DNA of 64,000 nt from Harryflintia acetispora (GCA_004340125.1 SLUK01000003.1:1-64000); one strand, 5' to 3'. Shown: positions 1-9,043, numbered from the stretch's first letter. The notes: generated by a model from the letters alone, not told the origin. A program made the numbers and translations.

Positions 1-1470
1 CCCGGCGCCGCCGCGATGACAGTCGCGGCGGACGGGCGCAGCGCCACCATCGACGCCAGCGGCAAGACGGTGGGCAGCACGACGATCACCGCCCATATCA
101 AGGGTGCGCCGGATACGGCGCAGTACAAGGCCAGCTGCACCGTTACGGTGGTGACCATCGGCAGCGTGAGCGTCAGTCCCGGGAACTACACCATCTACAC
201 CCTGGCCGAGCCAAGGACGGTCCAGCTGACCGCCACGGTGACCCCGAACGCCGCCCCGGTCTGGAGCAGCAGCAACCCGGCCGCCGCGACGGTCAACCAG
301 ACCGGGCTGGTGACAGCGGTCGCGCCGGGGAACACGACTGTCACCGCCACGGTGGGTGGCAAGAGCGGGAGCAGCACCATCACGGTCAAAGACAAGATCC
401 CCGTGACCTCGGTGACCGTCTCAGGCACCAATAGCTTGGTGCGCACCAGCGACAAGACCACCGTCACCACCCAGCTTGCGGCGACGGTCAAGCCGGACAA
501 TGCGCACTTCAAAGCGGTGAGCTGGGCGAAGACCGGCGGCAGCGCCAGCATCAACATCAACGCTTCCGGGCTGGTGACCGCCACCGCGGCGGGCAGTGCC
601 ACCTTCACCGCCACGGCTGACGGTGTGACCAGCACGCCCTACACTGTCACCGTGACCGACCAGAAGGTCACGGGCATTACCATCAGCGGTGAAAATTCCG
701 TCTTGGTTGGGAGTGCGCTGAGCCTAACGGCAAACGTCGCGCCGTCCACGGCACTCAACCGCGATGTTACCTGGAGTATCGTTTCAGGCAGCGATTATGC
801 TTCTGTAAGCAGTGTGGGGGCAGTGAGCGCTAAGGCATTCGGCAATGTTACGATACGCGCCTCTGCTAATGACGGGAGCGGAAAATTTGCCGAAAAAAAC
901 ATCTTGGTCAGCACGGCGGCCGGGTCAGAAATTTCCTGGGGAGGAAAGACTTGGTGGCTGGCGGACAGTAACGGTTCGGACTACGGCGGCAATGCTGGGT
1001 CGGTGGTGTTGTTGCAAAGGGGAAATGTAGCGTACCGGCGTTTTGCGGCGAACTCCCGCAACTGGGAGGGCAGCGAGATACAGCAATATCTTAATGATAC
1101 CTTTTACGAGGAGTTAGGAAGCTATAAAAGCAAACTGGCAGTACATAAGGGATTAGGAGGCAATAATCGAGTCTGGCTACCGAGCACAGGTGAAATATAT
1201 GGCGCCAGTGGAAGACCCGCCTATGTGGGGAGCGGACCCGGAGAACTGCGGCAATTACAAATTTTCAACATGGCAGGTCAAACATACTCTAACTATAGCT
1301 ATATTAAGACAGTATTTAACGGAATAAATAGCTGGACCAGAAGTCCATATCTCAACGCATATGGAAATATCGGAGTCTGTATAGTCCGAAAGGATACCGG
1401 GCAAATAACGCAGGGCTATTGCTATAATACAGATGTTTCACCGCGCGCAGCTATCATCCTCAACCCCTAA
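1..1470 (+). CDS. Ig-like (BIG2) repeat surface protein with C-terminal DUF6273-like domain, 5' truncated by window edge
   Basis: The reading frame is open from base 1, so the gene starts upstream and about 490 residues are visible. The first 300 or so residues hold three or more bacterial Ig-like group 2 modules, seen as repeats of the type VTSVTVSG, LTATVTP, VTWS, G-LVTA and G-ATVTATV. The last 180 residues differ: they start near EISWGGKTWW and contain WLPSTGEIYG, SWTRSPY and a final RAAIILNP, as in DUF6273-type domains at the end of clostridial exported proteins. Such proteins act outside the cell, probably in adhesion or as carbohydrate- or wall-associated scaffolds. No LPXTG or other anchor is visible. 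The Ig part is very GC-rich while the end of the gene is clearly AT-richer, suggesting the two parts have different histories. Domain family is fairly sure; function is unknown. Confidence 0.75.
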   Translation, partial: PGAAAMTVAADGRSATIDASGKTVGSTTITAHIKGAPDTAQYKASCTVTVVTIGSVSVSPGNYTIYTLAEPRTVQLTATVTPNAAPVWSSSNPAAATVNQTGLVTAVAPGNTTVTATVGGKSGSSTITVKDKIPVTSVTVSGTNSLVRTSDKTTVTTQLAATVKPDNAHFKAVSWAKTGGSASININASGLVTATAAGSATFTATADGVTSTPYTVTVTDQKVTGITISGENSVLVGSALSLTANVAPSTALNRDVTWSIVSGSDYASVSSVGAVSAKAFGNVTIRASANDGSGKFAEKNILVSTAAGSEISWGGKTWWLADSNGSDYGGNAGSVVLLQRGNVAYRRFAANSRNWEGSEIQQYLNDTFYEELGSYKSKLAVHKGLGGNNRVWLPSTGEIYGASGRPAYVGSGPGELRQLQIFNMAGQTYSNYSYIKTVFNGINSWTRSPYLNAYGNIGVCIVRKDTGQITQGYCYNTDVSPRAAIILNP

Positions 1471-1483
1471 TGCAGCCACAAAA

Positions 1484-1517
1484 GCGGGGCCGCTTCCAAA
1501 ACAGGAAGCGGCCCCGC
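1484..1517 (-). terminator. Intrinsic terminator between the Ig-like gene and fabD
   Basis: A perfect 14-bp stem (1484-1497 with 1504-1517) and a 6-nt loop. On the minus strand it is followed by four T (1480-1483 region), so it best serves fabD; the convergent surface gene may share it. Confidence 0.8.
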
Positions 1518-1531
1518 AGCCTTTTGAAAAA

Positions 1532-2458
1532 CTAATTCAGAAGCGCCTTCAGTTTTTCCACGCCGGACAGGTTCTCCAGGCTAATGGGCTTGGTCCCTTT
1601 CAGCGTGCGCTTGACAAGGCCGCTTACCACCTTGCCGGGACCCACCTCGACAAAAAGCGCCGCGCCGTCGCGCTGCATGGCCATGAGCTCCCGGGTGAAG
1701 AGGACGGGGGAGAGCATATGCGCGTGCAGATAGCCGTACAGGTCGCCGAAGTCCTCCATGCACTCCCCATCCCGGTTGGAGTAGAAGGGCAGCGCCGGCC
1801 GGTTATAGGGGATTCCCCGCACCGCTTCGCAAAATTCGTCGGCCGCGCTCTGCATGAGCTTGGTATGGAAGGCGCTGGCTACCCCGAGCTTGACCGCCTT
1901 GGCCCCCAGCTCCTGGAATTTTTGCACCGCCGCCTCGGCGGGCCCATTTTCCCCGGCGATCACCGTCTGGATGGGGGAGTTGTAGTTGACCGGCAGCACA
2001 TATCCTTCTGTTTCTTCGCAGACCCGCTCGACGGTGCTTTCATCCAGCCCGATGATGGCGAACATCACGCCCCCGGCGCTCTGCGCCGCGCGTTCCATCG
2101 CGGCGGCCCGCGCCTTGATGACGCGAAAGCCGTCCTCCATGCTCCAGACCCCGGCGGCGCTCAGCGCGCCGTATTCGCCCAGCGAATGCCCGCCGACGCA
2201 GAAGGGCGCGAGCCCCAGCTCCCGCTCCAGCACCCGGTACCCCGCCAGGGATACCGCGAAGATGGCCGGCTGCGCCACCGCGGTCGGGGCGAGGGCGGCC
2301 TCGTCCCCCTCGAAGCAGGTTTTTTGCAGGTCGAACCCCAGAATGTCGCTCCCGCACTCGAAAATTTCCCGCGCCGAGGCGAAGTTGTCGCAAAGCTCTT
2401 TGCCCATTCCGGGCGCCTGCGACCCCTGGCCACAGAATAAAACCGAAAGATTTTCCAT
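1532..2458 (-). CDS. fabD: Malonyl-CoA:ACP S-malonyltransferase FabD
   Basis: Transfers malonyl from malonyl-CoA to acyl carrier protein, making the extender unit for type II fatty-acid synthesis in the cytoplasm. The protein (308 aa, normal length) shows the GQGSQ motif at residues 10-14, the nucleophile elbow GHSLG at 90-94 (Ser92) and a catalytic His near 198 in AFHTK. The start at 2458 (MENLSVLF) is chosen over an upstream start because AGGAGT lies 6 nt before it. The gene is transcribed away from fabH-acpP although it belongs to the same pathway. The short intergenic region between them carries back-to-back TTGACA boxes and two dyads, so both units may share control. Confidence 0.95.
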   Translation of the reverse strand: MENLSVLFCGQGSQAPGMGKELCDNFASAREIFECGSDILGFDLQKTCFEGDEAALAPTAVAQPAIFAVSLAGYRVLERELGLAPFCVGGHSLGEYGALSAAGVWSMEDGFRVIKARAAAMERAAQSAGGVMFAIIGLDESTVERVCEETEGYVLPVNYNSPIQTVIAGENGPAEAAVQKFQELGAKAVKLGVASAFHTKLMQSAADEFCEAVRGIPYNRPALPFYSNRDGECMEDFGDLYGYLHAHMLSPVLFTRELMAMQRDGAALFVEVGPGKVVSGLVKRTLKGTKPISLENLSGVEKLKALLN

Positions 2459-2497
2459 ATTTTTACTCCTTTTGCCCACTTGTTCAAAAAATATCTA

Positions 2498-2526
2498 TTG
2501 ACATCCCTGTCAAAAATCGGTATGAT
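2498..2526 (+). promoter_or_regulatory. Sigma-A promoter of the fabH operon
   Basis: TTGACA at 2498-2503 and TATGAT at 2521-2526 with a 17-bp spacer. The -35 box is half of a palindrome TTGACA-TCCC-TGTCAA (2498-2513), so a mirror -35 box points toward fabD, although no good -10 is seen for that direction. Confidence 0.85.
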
Positions 2527-2530
2527 AATC

Positions 2531-2560
2531 GTAACATGCGTTACATTAACAACTGTTACA
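2531..2560. promoter_or_regulatory. Two tandem operator-like dyads downstream of the fabH -10 box
   Basis: Two 12-bp dyads lie just after the -10 box, at 2532-2543 (TAAC-ATGC-GTTA, 5-bp arms when the flanking G and C are counted) and 2547-2558 (TAACA-AC-TGTTA). They start 15 bp apart. Their position over the transcription start fits a repressor. No FapR, FabT or other regulator gene is seen in the cluster, so the binding protein must be encoded elsewhere. TGTTACA also occurs in the acpP promoter. Confidence 0.5.
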
Positions 2561-2612
2561 TTTCTTTTAAATATTACCAGAATCCTAACATAAATTCAAG
2601 GGGGTCCTTTTA

Positions 2613-3605
2613 TTGAATGGAATGACCATCGTCAGCACGGGGCGTTATATCCCGCAGACGGTCGTCAGCAACGACGACATGGCAAAAATTGTGGAGACCA
2701 ACGACGAGTGGATTTCGACCAGGACCGGGATCAAGACCCGGTGCATGGCTGGGGGGGAGCCCACCTCCTACATGGCCGCCGAGGCGTCGAGGCATGCGCT
2801 CGAGGGATTTGACGGGAGTGCTTCGGACATCGGAATGATCGTCTGCAGCACCATCACGCCGGACTTTCACACCCCGTCGGTCGCCTGCCTGGTGCAGCAG
2901 GCCATCGGGGCTAAAAACGCCTTCTGCCTGGACATCAGCTGCGCCTGCAGCGGCTTTGTGCACGCTTTGGACCTGGCCTACCGTTACATCTCCTGCGGGG
3001 AGATCGAGCACGCGCTGGTGGTCAGCGCCGAGACCCTCTCGCACATCGCGGACTTTACCGACCGCTCGACCTGCGTGCTCTTCGGGGACGGCGCGGGCGC
3101 CTGCGTGGTGAGCCGGGGGGAAAATAAGTTCGCCTCCTATATGGGAGCGGACGGCGACGGCGCGCAGTTCCTTTACGCCGCCAGCGTCTATCCGCAGACC
3201 CCTTTCGAGACCGAAACCGGGCGGAACGGGCACAAGTCCTTCGATTATGCCGAGGACGGGTTCATCCATATGAACGGCAAGGAGGTCTATAAGTTCTCCA
3301 CCAGCGTCATGCCGCTGGCGATCGGGAAGGCCTGCGAAAAGATGGGGATCGCGCCGGAGGAGCTCGACCTGATCATCCCGCACCAGGCCAACGTGCGGAT
3401 CGTGCAGACCGCCATGAAGCATCTGCACCTGCCGATGGAGAAGGCCTATCTCAACATCGACAAATACGGCAACACCTCCTCCGCCAGCATCCCGATCGCG
3501 CTGGACGAGGCGGTGCGCGAGGGCGCTGTTAAGCGCGGGGACACCATCGCGGTGGTGGGCTTCGGCGCGGGGCTGACCTACGGCGCGTCGGTTTTTAATT
3601 GGTAG
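2613..3605 (+). CDS. fabH: Beta-ketoacyl-ACP synthase III FabH
   Basis: Condenses an acyl-CoA primer with malonyl-ACP to start fatty-acid chains; primer choice sets straight or branched chains. The Cys-His-Asn triad is intact: Cys112 in DISCACSGF, His257 in PHQAN and Asn287 in GNTSS. Length 330 aa is normal. The start is taken as TTG at 2613, 8 nt after AAGGGGG; the next ATG at 2622 would sit 17 nt away. First gene of the fabH-fabG-fabF-accB-fabZ-accC-accD-accA-acpP series, with its own sigma-A promoter and operator-like dyads. Confidence 0.96.
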   Translation: MNGMTIVSTGRYIPQTVVSNDDMAKIVETNDEWISTRTGIKTRCMAGGEPTSYMAAEASRHALEGFDGSASDIGMIVCSTITPDFHTPSVACLVQQAIGAKNAFCLDISCACSGFVHALDLAYRYISCGEIEHALVVSAETLSHIADFTDRSTCVLFGDGAGACVVSRGENKFASYMGADGDGAQFLYAASVYPQTPFETETGRNGHKSFDYAEDGFIHMNGKEVYKFSTSVMPLAIGKACEKMGIAPEELDLIIPHQANVRIVQTAMKHLHLPMEKAYLNIDKYGNTSSASIPIALDEAVREGAVKRGDTIAVVGFGAGLTYGASVFNW

Positions 3606-3726
3606 TAATATTTATCGGAACCACTTTTCTTTGTGTCCGAGTTCTGTTAGAATGGGTTCAAACGGCGCAGGGAAGCCGCCGAAAGTTGGCGGCAGTTTAT
3701 AAGGATTAGAAAAAGGGGAATGCAAT

Positions 3727-4470
3727 TTGGCTAAAACAGCATTGATTACCGGAGGCAGCCAGGGGATCGGCGCGGCCATCGCGCGGCGGCTGGCCGATGA
3801 TGGGATGAACGTCGCCATCAACTGCCTGGACGAATACAACCGCGACACCCACGGCGAAGCCGTCGCCGCGGAGTGCCGGCAGCGCGGGGTGGAGGCCGAG
3901 TGCTTCATCGCCGACGTGTCGGTCCACGCCCAGTGCGATGAGATGATTAAGGCCATCAAGGAGCGCTTCGGCTCGCTCGACGTGGTGGTCAACAACGCCG
4001 GGATCACGGCGGACGGCCTGCTCGTCAGGATGAAAGAGGAGCAGTACGACAAGGTTATCGCGGTCAACCAAAAGAGCGTCTTTAACATCTGCAAATTTGC
4101 CGGGGCCGTGATGATGCGCCAGCGCAGCGGGCGGATCATCAACGTCTCCTCGGTGGCGGGGCTCTACGGGAACCCCGGGCAGTTCAACTATTCCGCCTCC
4201 AAGGCGGCCATTGTGGGGATGACCCTCACCGCCGCCAAGGAGCTCGGGCCCCGCGGGATCACCGTCAACGCGGTCGCGCCGGGATTCATCAAAAGCGCCA
4301 TGACCGATGTGCTTTCGGATGAGCTCAAGGAGAAGATCCTCGCCCAGATCCCGCTCGGGCATTTCGGCCAGGTGGAGGATATTGCCAATACCGTGTCGTT
4401 TCTGGCATCGGAGAATGCGTCGTACATCACCGGCCAGGTGATCGTGATCGACGGCGGCATGATGATGTGA
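3727..4470 (+). CDS. fabG: 3-oxoacyl-ACP reductase FabG
   Basis: NADPH-dependent reduction of 3-ketoacyl-ACP, the first reductive step of each elongation cycle. A classical short-chain dehydrogenase of 247 aa with TGGSQGIG at 8-15, NNAG at 89-92 and the catalytic Ser142, Tyr155, Lys159 (YSASK). TTG start at 3727, about 7 nt after AAGGGGA. It lies 121 bp after fabH; no convincing separate promoter or terminator was found in that gap. No enoyl-ACP reductase gene (fabI, fabK, fabL or fabV) follows, although the other cycle enzymes are here. Confidence 0.95.
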   Translation: MAKTALITGGSQGIGAAIARRLADDGMNVAINCLDEYNRDTHGEAVAAECRQRGVEAECFIADVSVHAQCDEMIKAIKERFGSLDVVVNNAGITADGLLVRMKEEQYDKVIAVNQKSVFNICKFAGAVMMRQRSGRIINVSSVAGLYGNPGQFNYSASKAAIVGMTLTAAKELGPRGITVNAVAPGFIKSAMTDVLSDELKEKILAQIPLGHFGQVEDIANTVSFLASENASYITGQVIVIDGGMMM

Positions 4471-4586
4471 AGGTTTGAAAGACAAATCTTTCAAACTCAC
4501 GGAATTTTCACCTTGGCGGTCCCCGGGCCGCCAGTTCGGCAGAGCCGGAACCGGTGTGAATTCTCGGGAAAGGAATGGTTATTAGT

Positions 4587-5849
4587 ATGAGAAGAGTAGT
4601 CGTTACCGGCATGGGCGCGCTCTCCCCGATCGGGATGGACGCCGACAGTATGTGGCAGAGCATGATAGCCGGCAAGCACGGCTTTCGCAAGATCGAAGGC
4701 TTTGAGAGCGAGGACATGGGGATCACCTATGCCGCGCAGATTCATAATTTTGACCCGGTGGAGCACGGGATCGGCAAGAAGGAGGCCCGCCGCATGGACC
4801 GCTTCACCCAGTTTGCGGTGATCGCGGCAAGGCAGGCGGTCGGGATGTCGGGCTATTCGCTCGAGGGGGAGGACCCGTTTCGGGTCGGCGTGATCGTCGG
4901 CAGCGGGATCGGGGGCTTCAACACCATCAACACCGAGCACACCAAGTACATCGAAAAGGGCCCCTCGCGGGTGTCGGTCTTCTTTATCCCGATGATGATC
5001 TCCAACATGGCCGCGGGTTCCATCGCCATCGAGCTGGGGTATAAGGGCGCCAACTTCTGCACCGTCACCGCCTGCTCCTCGGGCGCGCACGCCATCGGGG
5101 AAGCGTTCCGCAACATCAAGCACGGCTACCTCGACTGTGCCCTGGCGGGGGGGAGCGAGGCCTCCCTCGAGCGGTTTTCGATGGCGGGCTTCAACAACAT
5201 GGGGACCCTCACCAAATCCACCGATCCGGACCGGCTGTCCATCCCGTTTGACAAGGAGCGCAGCGGCTTCGTGATGGCCGAGGGCGCGGGGATCCTCTTT
5301 TTGGAGGAGCTCGAGCACGCCAAGGCGCGCGGAGCGAAAATCTACGGCGAGCTGATCGGCTACGGCGCGACCTGCGACGCCTATCACATCACCAGCCCGG
5401 ACCCGCAGGGGCTCGGCGCCTCCAAGGCGATGGAGCTGGCGATCGAGGAGGGGCAGATCGCCTGCGAGAACGTGGGCTACATCAATGCGCACGGCACCTC
5501 CACCCCGCTCAACGACCTGTATGAGACCAGGGCGATCAAGGCCACCTTCGGCGCGCACGCAAAGAAGCTCGCCGTCAGCTCGACCAAGTCGATGACCGGG
5601 CATATGCTCGGCGCGGCGGGCGCCATCGAGGCGATCGCCTGCGTCAAGGCGGTCCAGAGTGGGATTATCCCGCCCACCGTGGGCTACAAGGTGCCGGACG
5701 AGGAGTGCGACCTGGATTACGTGACCGGGGGCGCCAGGGAGGAGCACAAGCTGCGCTTTGCGCTGTCCAACGCCCTGGGCTTCGGCGGACATAATGCGTC
5801 CCTGTGCTTTAAGAAGTACGAGGAAGAGGCGGGAGGTAACGAGGAATGA
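4587..5849 (+). CDS. fabF: Beta-ketoacyl-ACP synthase II FabF
   Basis: Carries out chain elongation by condensing acyl-ACP with malonyl-ACP. The thiolase-fold Cys-His-His triad is intact: Cys163 in TACSSGAHAI, His302 in NAHGTSTPLND and His339 in SMTGHMLG. The 420-aa length fits FabF. The start at 4587 gives the usual MRRVVVTGMG N terminus; an in-frame ATG at 4575 directly abuts the AAAGGA sequence and is less likely. The stop overlaps the accB start (ATGA), indicating translational coupling. Confidence 0.95.
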   Translation: MRRVVVTGMGALSPIGMDADSMWQSMIAGKHGFRKIEGFESEDMGITYAAQIHNFDPVEHGIGKKEARRMDRFTQFAVIAARQAVGMSGYSLEGEDPFRVGVIVGSGIGGFNTINTEHTKYIEKGPSRVSVFFIPMMISNMAAGSIAIELGYKGANFCTVTACSSGAHAIGEAFRNIKHGYLDCALAGGSEASLERFSMAGFNNMGTLTKSTDPDRLSIPFDKERSGFVMAEGAGILFLEELEHAKARGAKIYGELIGYGATCDAYHITSPDPQGLGASKAMELAIEEGQIACENVGYINAHGTSTPLNDLYETRAIKATFGAHAKKLAVSSTKSMTGHMLGAAGAIEAIACVKAVQSGIIPPTVGYKVPDEECDLDYVTGGAREEHKLRFALSNALGFGGHNASLCFKKYEEEAGGNEE

Positions 5850-6286
5850 GCTATTCGGTGCAGGAGATCAAGGAACTGATCAAGGCCTTTGCGGACAATT
5901 CCCTCACCCGGCTGGAGATCGGCGAAGGGGAGTATTCCCTGAAACTGCGCCGCGAGTGCGGCGAGACTTTTGTGAGCGTTCCGGCCCCCGCCGCGGCCGC
6001 GGCGGCGCAGCCCGTGCCCGAGGCGGAGCCTCAGGCGGCTGCGGGGGACGAGGGCAGCTATGTGACCTCCCCGATCGTGGGCACCTTCTATGCCGCGCCC
6101 GCGCCGGACCAGGCGCCCTTCGTGCAGGCCGGCAGCGTGGTGCACAAGGGGGACGTGCTCTTCATCATCGAGTCGATGAAGCTGATGAACGAGGTCACCA
6201 GCGAGTGCGACGGCGTGGTGGCCGAGGTGCTGCTCGAGTCGGGCACTCCGGTGGAGTACGGCCAGCGCATCCTGCGCATGGAATAG
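5846..6286 (+). CDS. accB: Acetyl-CoA carboxylase biotin carboxyl carrier protein AccB
   Basis: Carries biotin between the carboxylase (AccC) and carboxyltransferase (AccAD) for malonyl-CoA synthesis. The N-terminal 40 residues form the dimer region, residues 45-68 an Ala/Pro-rich flexible linker, and residues 72-146 the biotinyl domain with ESMKLMNE, Lys112 being the biotin attachment site. The more common EAMKLMNE has Ala where this has Ser. It overlaps fabF by four bases and lies 14 bp before fabZ. Confidence 0.95.
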   Translation: MSYSVQEIKELIKAFADNSLTRLEIGEGEYSLKLRRECGETFVSVPAPAAAAAAQPVPEAEPQAAAGDEGSYVTSPIVGTFYAAPAPDQAPFVQAGSVVHKGDVLFIIESMKLMNEVTSECDGVVAEVLLESGTPVEYGQRILRME

Positions 6287-6300
6287 GAGGCAAGCAGTAA

Positions 6301-6744
6301 ATGGCTTTGATGGATAAGGAACAGATCAAGAAAATCATCCCGCACCGCGATCCCTTTCTTTTGATCGACGAGGTGCTCGAGCTCGAGCCCGGGGTGCGCT
6401 GCGTGGCGCAGAAATACATTGCGCCGGACAGCTTCTGGTTTGAGGGGCACTATCCCGGCTACCCGGTGACCCCCGGGGTGCTGATGGTCGAGATGCTCGC
6501 CCAGACGGCCGCCGTCTGCGGGATGAGCGTCAAGGGTAACGAGGGGAAGATTCCGCTCTTCGCCGGGGTGAACAAGGCGCGCTTCCGCCGCCAGGTGCTG
6601 CCGGGGGAGACTCTGCGCCTGGAGGTTGAGATTGCGCAAGCCCGCGCCTCGATCGGGGTCGGCAAGGGGACTGCCACGGTGGACGGCAAGCGGGCGGTCA
6701 CCTGTGAGATGACCTTCGCTTACTCCGAAGCCAACGACCAGTAG
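6301..6744 (+). CDS. fabZ: 3-hydroxyacyl-ACP dehydratase FabZ
   Basis: Dehydrates 3-hydroxyacyl-ACP to trans-2-enoyl-ACP. Single hotdog fold of 147 aa with HRDPFLLIDEV near residue 15 and the catalytic His50 and Glu64 in the segment running from FEGHYPG to VLMVEM. GGAGG upstream of the ATG at 6301. It sits between two acetyl-CoA carboxylase genes, an arrangement common in clostridial fatty-acid operons. Confidence 0.95.
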   Translation: MALMDKEQIKKIIPHRDPFLLIDEVLELEPGVRCVAQKYIAPDSFWFEGHYPGYPVTPGVLMVEMLAQTAAVCGMSVKGNEGKIPLFAGVNKARFRRQVLPGETLRLEVEIAQARASIGVGKGTATVDGKRAVTCEMTFAYSEANDQ

Positions 6745-6777
6745 GCTTTATATTTTTTACAGCAAGGTGTGTCGGTT

Positions 6778-8127
6778 ATGTTTGATAAAGTCCTGATTGC
6801 CAACCGCGGCGAGATCGCAGTGCGGATCATACGCGCCTGCCGCGAGCTTGGAGTGCGCACGGTGGCGGTTTGCTCGACGGCGGACCGCCAGGCGTTGCAC
6901 GCCCAGATTGCGGATGAAACGGTCTGTATCGGCCCCGCCCCGACCAAGGAGAGTTATCTCGATATGCGGGCCATCGTTTCGGCCTGCGAGGTCACCGGCG
7001 CGGATGCGGTCCATCCGGGCTTTGGGTTTTTGTCCGAGAACGCGGCCTTTGCGCGGCTGTTGCAGCGCTGCGACATCAAGTTTATCGGTCCGGACGCGGA
7101 GAGTATAGAGCGCATGGGCGACAAGGCCCAGGCCAAGATTACCATGAAGCGCGCCGGCGTGCCGGTGATTCCCGGCTCGGACGGGGTGGTGCGCTCCCTG
7201 GAGGACGCCAAGGCGATCTCACGGGAGATCGGCTATCCGGTGATGGTCAAGGCCAGCGCCGGCGGCGGCGGACGGGGAATCCGCAAGGTGATGGACGAGC
7301 AGGAGCTTGAGAAGGCCTATACCGCCGCGCAGCAGGAAGCGCTCAATTTCTTCGGCAGCGCCGAGGTGTACTTAGAAAAGTTTATCGAGAACCCCCGCCA
7401 TGTGGAGGTGCAGATCCTCTGCGACGAGCACGGCAACGCCGTGCACTTCGGCGAGCGGGACTGCTCGCTGCAGCGGCGCAACCAGAAGGTGCTCGAGGAG
7501 ACGCCCTGCCCCTCGCCCCAGATGACCCCCGCGCTGCGTCAAAAAATGGGCGAGGCCTCCCTCGCCGCCGCCAGGGCGGTGGGATACAAGAACGCCGGGA
7601 CGGTGGAGTACCTGCTGGACGGGGAGGGCAACTTCTATTTCATGGAGATGAACACCCGGATACAGGTCGAGCACCCCATCACCGAGATGGTCTACGGGGT
7701 GGACCTGGTCAAGCAGCAGATCCGTATCGCGGCGGGCGAGCCGATCACCTTTAGGCAGGAGGAGATCGCCCCGCAGGGCCATGCCATCGAGTGCCGGATC
7801 AACGCCGAGGACCCCGCGCACGGCTTTCGGCCCTGCCCGGGCGAGGTGAGCTCCCTCTACATGCCCGGCGGCCCGGGGATCCGGATTGATTCCTCGGTCT
7901 ATGCGGGCTACACCATCACCCCGTACTACGATTCGATGATCGCCAAGCTGATCGCCTACGCGCCGACGCGCATGGAGGCCATCGCCAAGATGCGCTGGGC
8001 GCTGGCCGAGTTCTTGGTTGACGGGGTGCAGACCAACATCGACTATCAGCTCTCGATTATCGCGGACCCCAACTTTATCGCCGGGGATTATGACAACGGC
8101 TATCTAACACGCAAGCTGGAGCAATAG
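6778..8127 (+). CDS. accC: Acetyl-CoA carboxylase biotin carboxylase subunit AccC
   Basis: ATP-dependent carboxylation of the biotin on AccB. The 449-aa ATP-grasp protein begins MFDKVLIANRGEIAVR, shows the glycine-rich ATP loop GGGGRGI near residue 160, the metal-binding EMNTRIQVEHP segment near 285 and the C-terminal biotin carboxylase domain. Start at ATG 6778, 10 nt after AAGG; a GTG at 6769 would add three residues but lacks spacing. Part of the fabH-accA transcription unit. Confidence 0.95.
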   Translation: MFDKVLIANRGEIAVRIIRACRELGVRTVAVCSTADRQALHAQIADETVCIGPAPTKESYLDMRAIVSACEVTGADAVHPGFGFLSENAAFARLLQRCDIKFIGPDAESIERMGDKAQAKITMKRAGVPVIPGSDGVVRSLEDAKAISREIGYPVMVKASAGGGGRGIRKVMDEQELEKAYTAAQQEALNFFGSAEVYLEKFIENPRHVEVQILCDEHGNAVHFGERDCSLQRRNQKVLEETPCPSPQMTPALRQKMGEASLAAARAVGYKNAGTVEYLLDGEGNFYFMEMNTRIQVEHPITEMVYGVDLVKQQIRIAAGEPITFRQEEIAPQGHAIECRINAEDPAHGFRPCPGEVSSLYMPGGPGIRIDSSVYAGYTITPYYDSMIAKLIAYAPTRMEAIAKMRWALAEFLVDGVQTNIDYQLSIIADPNFIAGDYDNGYLTRKLEQ

Positions 8128-8158
8128 GCCCCGGCTTTCACGAAAGGAGTGACTGTGC

Positions 8159-9043
8159 TTGATCCAGGAACTGTTCCAGCAGGTCAAAAGCCGGGTCGCC
8201 ATGCCCATCATCTCGGCCGCCGACAAGAAGGTAAACGTCCCGACCGACCTGCTCTGGCGCTGCCCGCGCTGCGGCAACGTGGTGATGATGGACGACTATG
8301 AAAAGAACCACAAGGTCTGCGCGAGCTGCTCGTACCACTCCAGGCTCTCCGCCTTCGAGCGGCTGGCGCTGACCGCCGATCCGGATTCCTTTGTGGAGCT
8401 CGACCCGGACATGAAGAGCGTCAACCCCTTGGAGTTCCGCAACTATCCCAAAAAGCTCGAGCAGCTGCAAAGGAGCACCGGCCTTCGGGATGCCATCCTC
8501 ACCGGGGAATGCACCATCAAGGGGCATCCCTGCGTGATTGGGATCATGGACTCCCGCTTTCTGATGGCCTCGATGGGCTCGGTGGTGGGGGAGAAGATCG
8601 CGCGCGCCTTCGAGCACGCTGCAAAGCTCCGGCTGCCGGTCATCCTCTTCACCGCCTCGGGCGGGGCGCGCATGCAGGAGGGGATCATCTCGCTCATGCA
8701 GATGGCCAAGACGGCCGGCGCCGTTTCGCGCCACAATGCGGAGGGGCTGCTCTATATCACGGTGCTCACCGACCCCACCACCGGCGGGGTGACCGCGAGC
8801 TTCGCGTCCCTCGGGGACATCATCATCGCCGAGCCGAAGGTGCTCGTGGGCTTTGCGGGGCGCAGGGTGATCGAGGGGACCATCAAGGAAAAGCTGCCGG
8901 ACGACTTCCAGACGGCGGAATTCCTGCTCGAGCATGGATTCGTGGATATGATCGTCTCGCGCCACCAGCTGCGCCGCACCCTTGGGCATATCCTGAAAAT
9001 GCACATTGAAAAACCGGCCGGGGAGGTGGGCGAGAATGGCTAA
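8159..9043 (+). CDS. accD: Acetyl-CoA carboxylase carboxyltransferase beta subunit AccD
   Basis: With AccA, moves the carboxyl group from biotin to acetyl-CoA. The N-terminal four-Cys zinc ribbon is complete (Cys35, Cys38, Cys54, Cys57), followed by the crotonase-like carboxyltransferase fold with TASGGARMQEG and TTGGVTASFA. TTG start at 8159, 8 nt after AAAGGAGT. The last 8 bases overlap accA, so the two subunits of the heterotetramer are translationally coupled. Confidence 0.95.
   Translation: MIQELFQQVKSRVAMPIISAADKKVNVPTDLLWRCPRCGNVVMMDDYEKNHKVCASCSYHSRLSAFERLALTADPDSFVELDPDMKSVNPLEFRNYPKKLEQLQRSTGLRDAILTGECTIKGHPCVIGIMDSRFLMASMGSVVGEKIARAFEHAAKLRLPVILFTASGGARMQEGIISLMQMAKTAGAVSRHNAEGLLYITVLTDPTTGGVTASFASLGDIIIAEPKVLVGFAGRRVIEGTIKEKLPDDFQTAEFLLEHGFVDMIVSRHQLRRTLGHILKMHIEKPAGEVGENG

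Noticed and set aside
1433..2440. Long plus-strand reading frame opposite fabD
   Set aside because: Antisense shadow of a certain fabD gene caused by high GC; no family features.
4497..5792. 431-codon minus-strand frame opposite fabF
   Set aside because: Antisense shadow in GC-rich coding DNA, His/Arg/Gly-rich composition without motifs.
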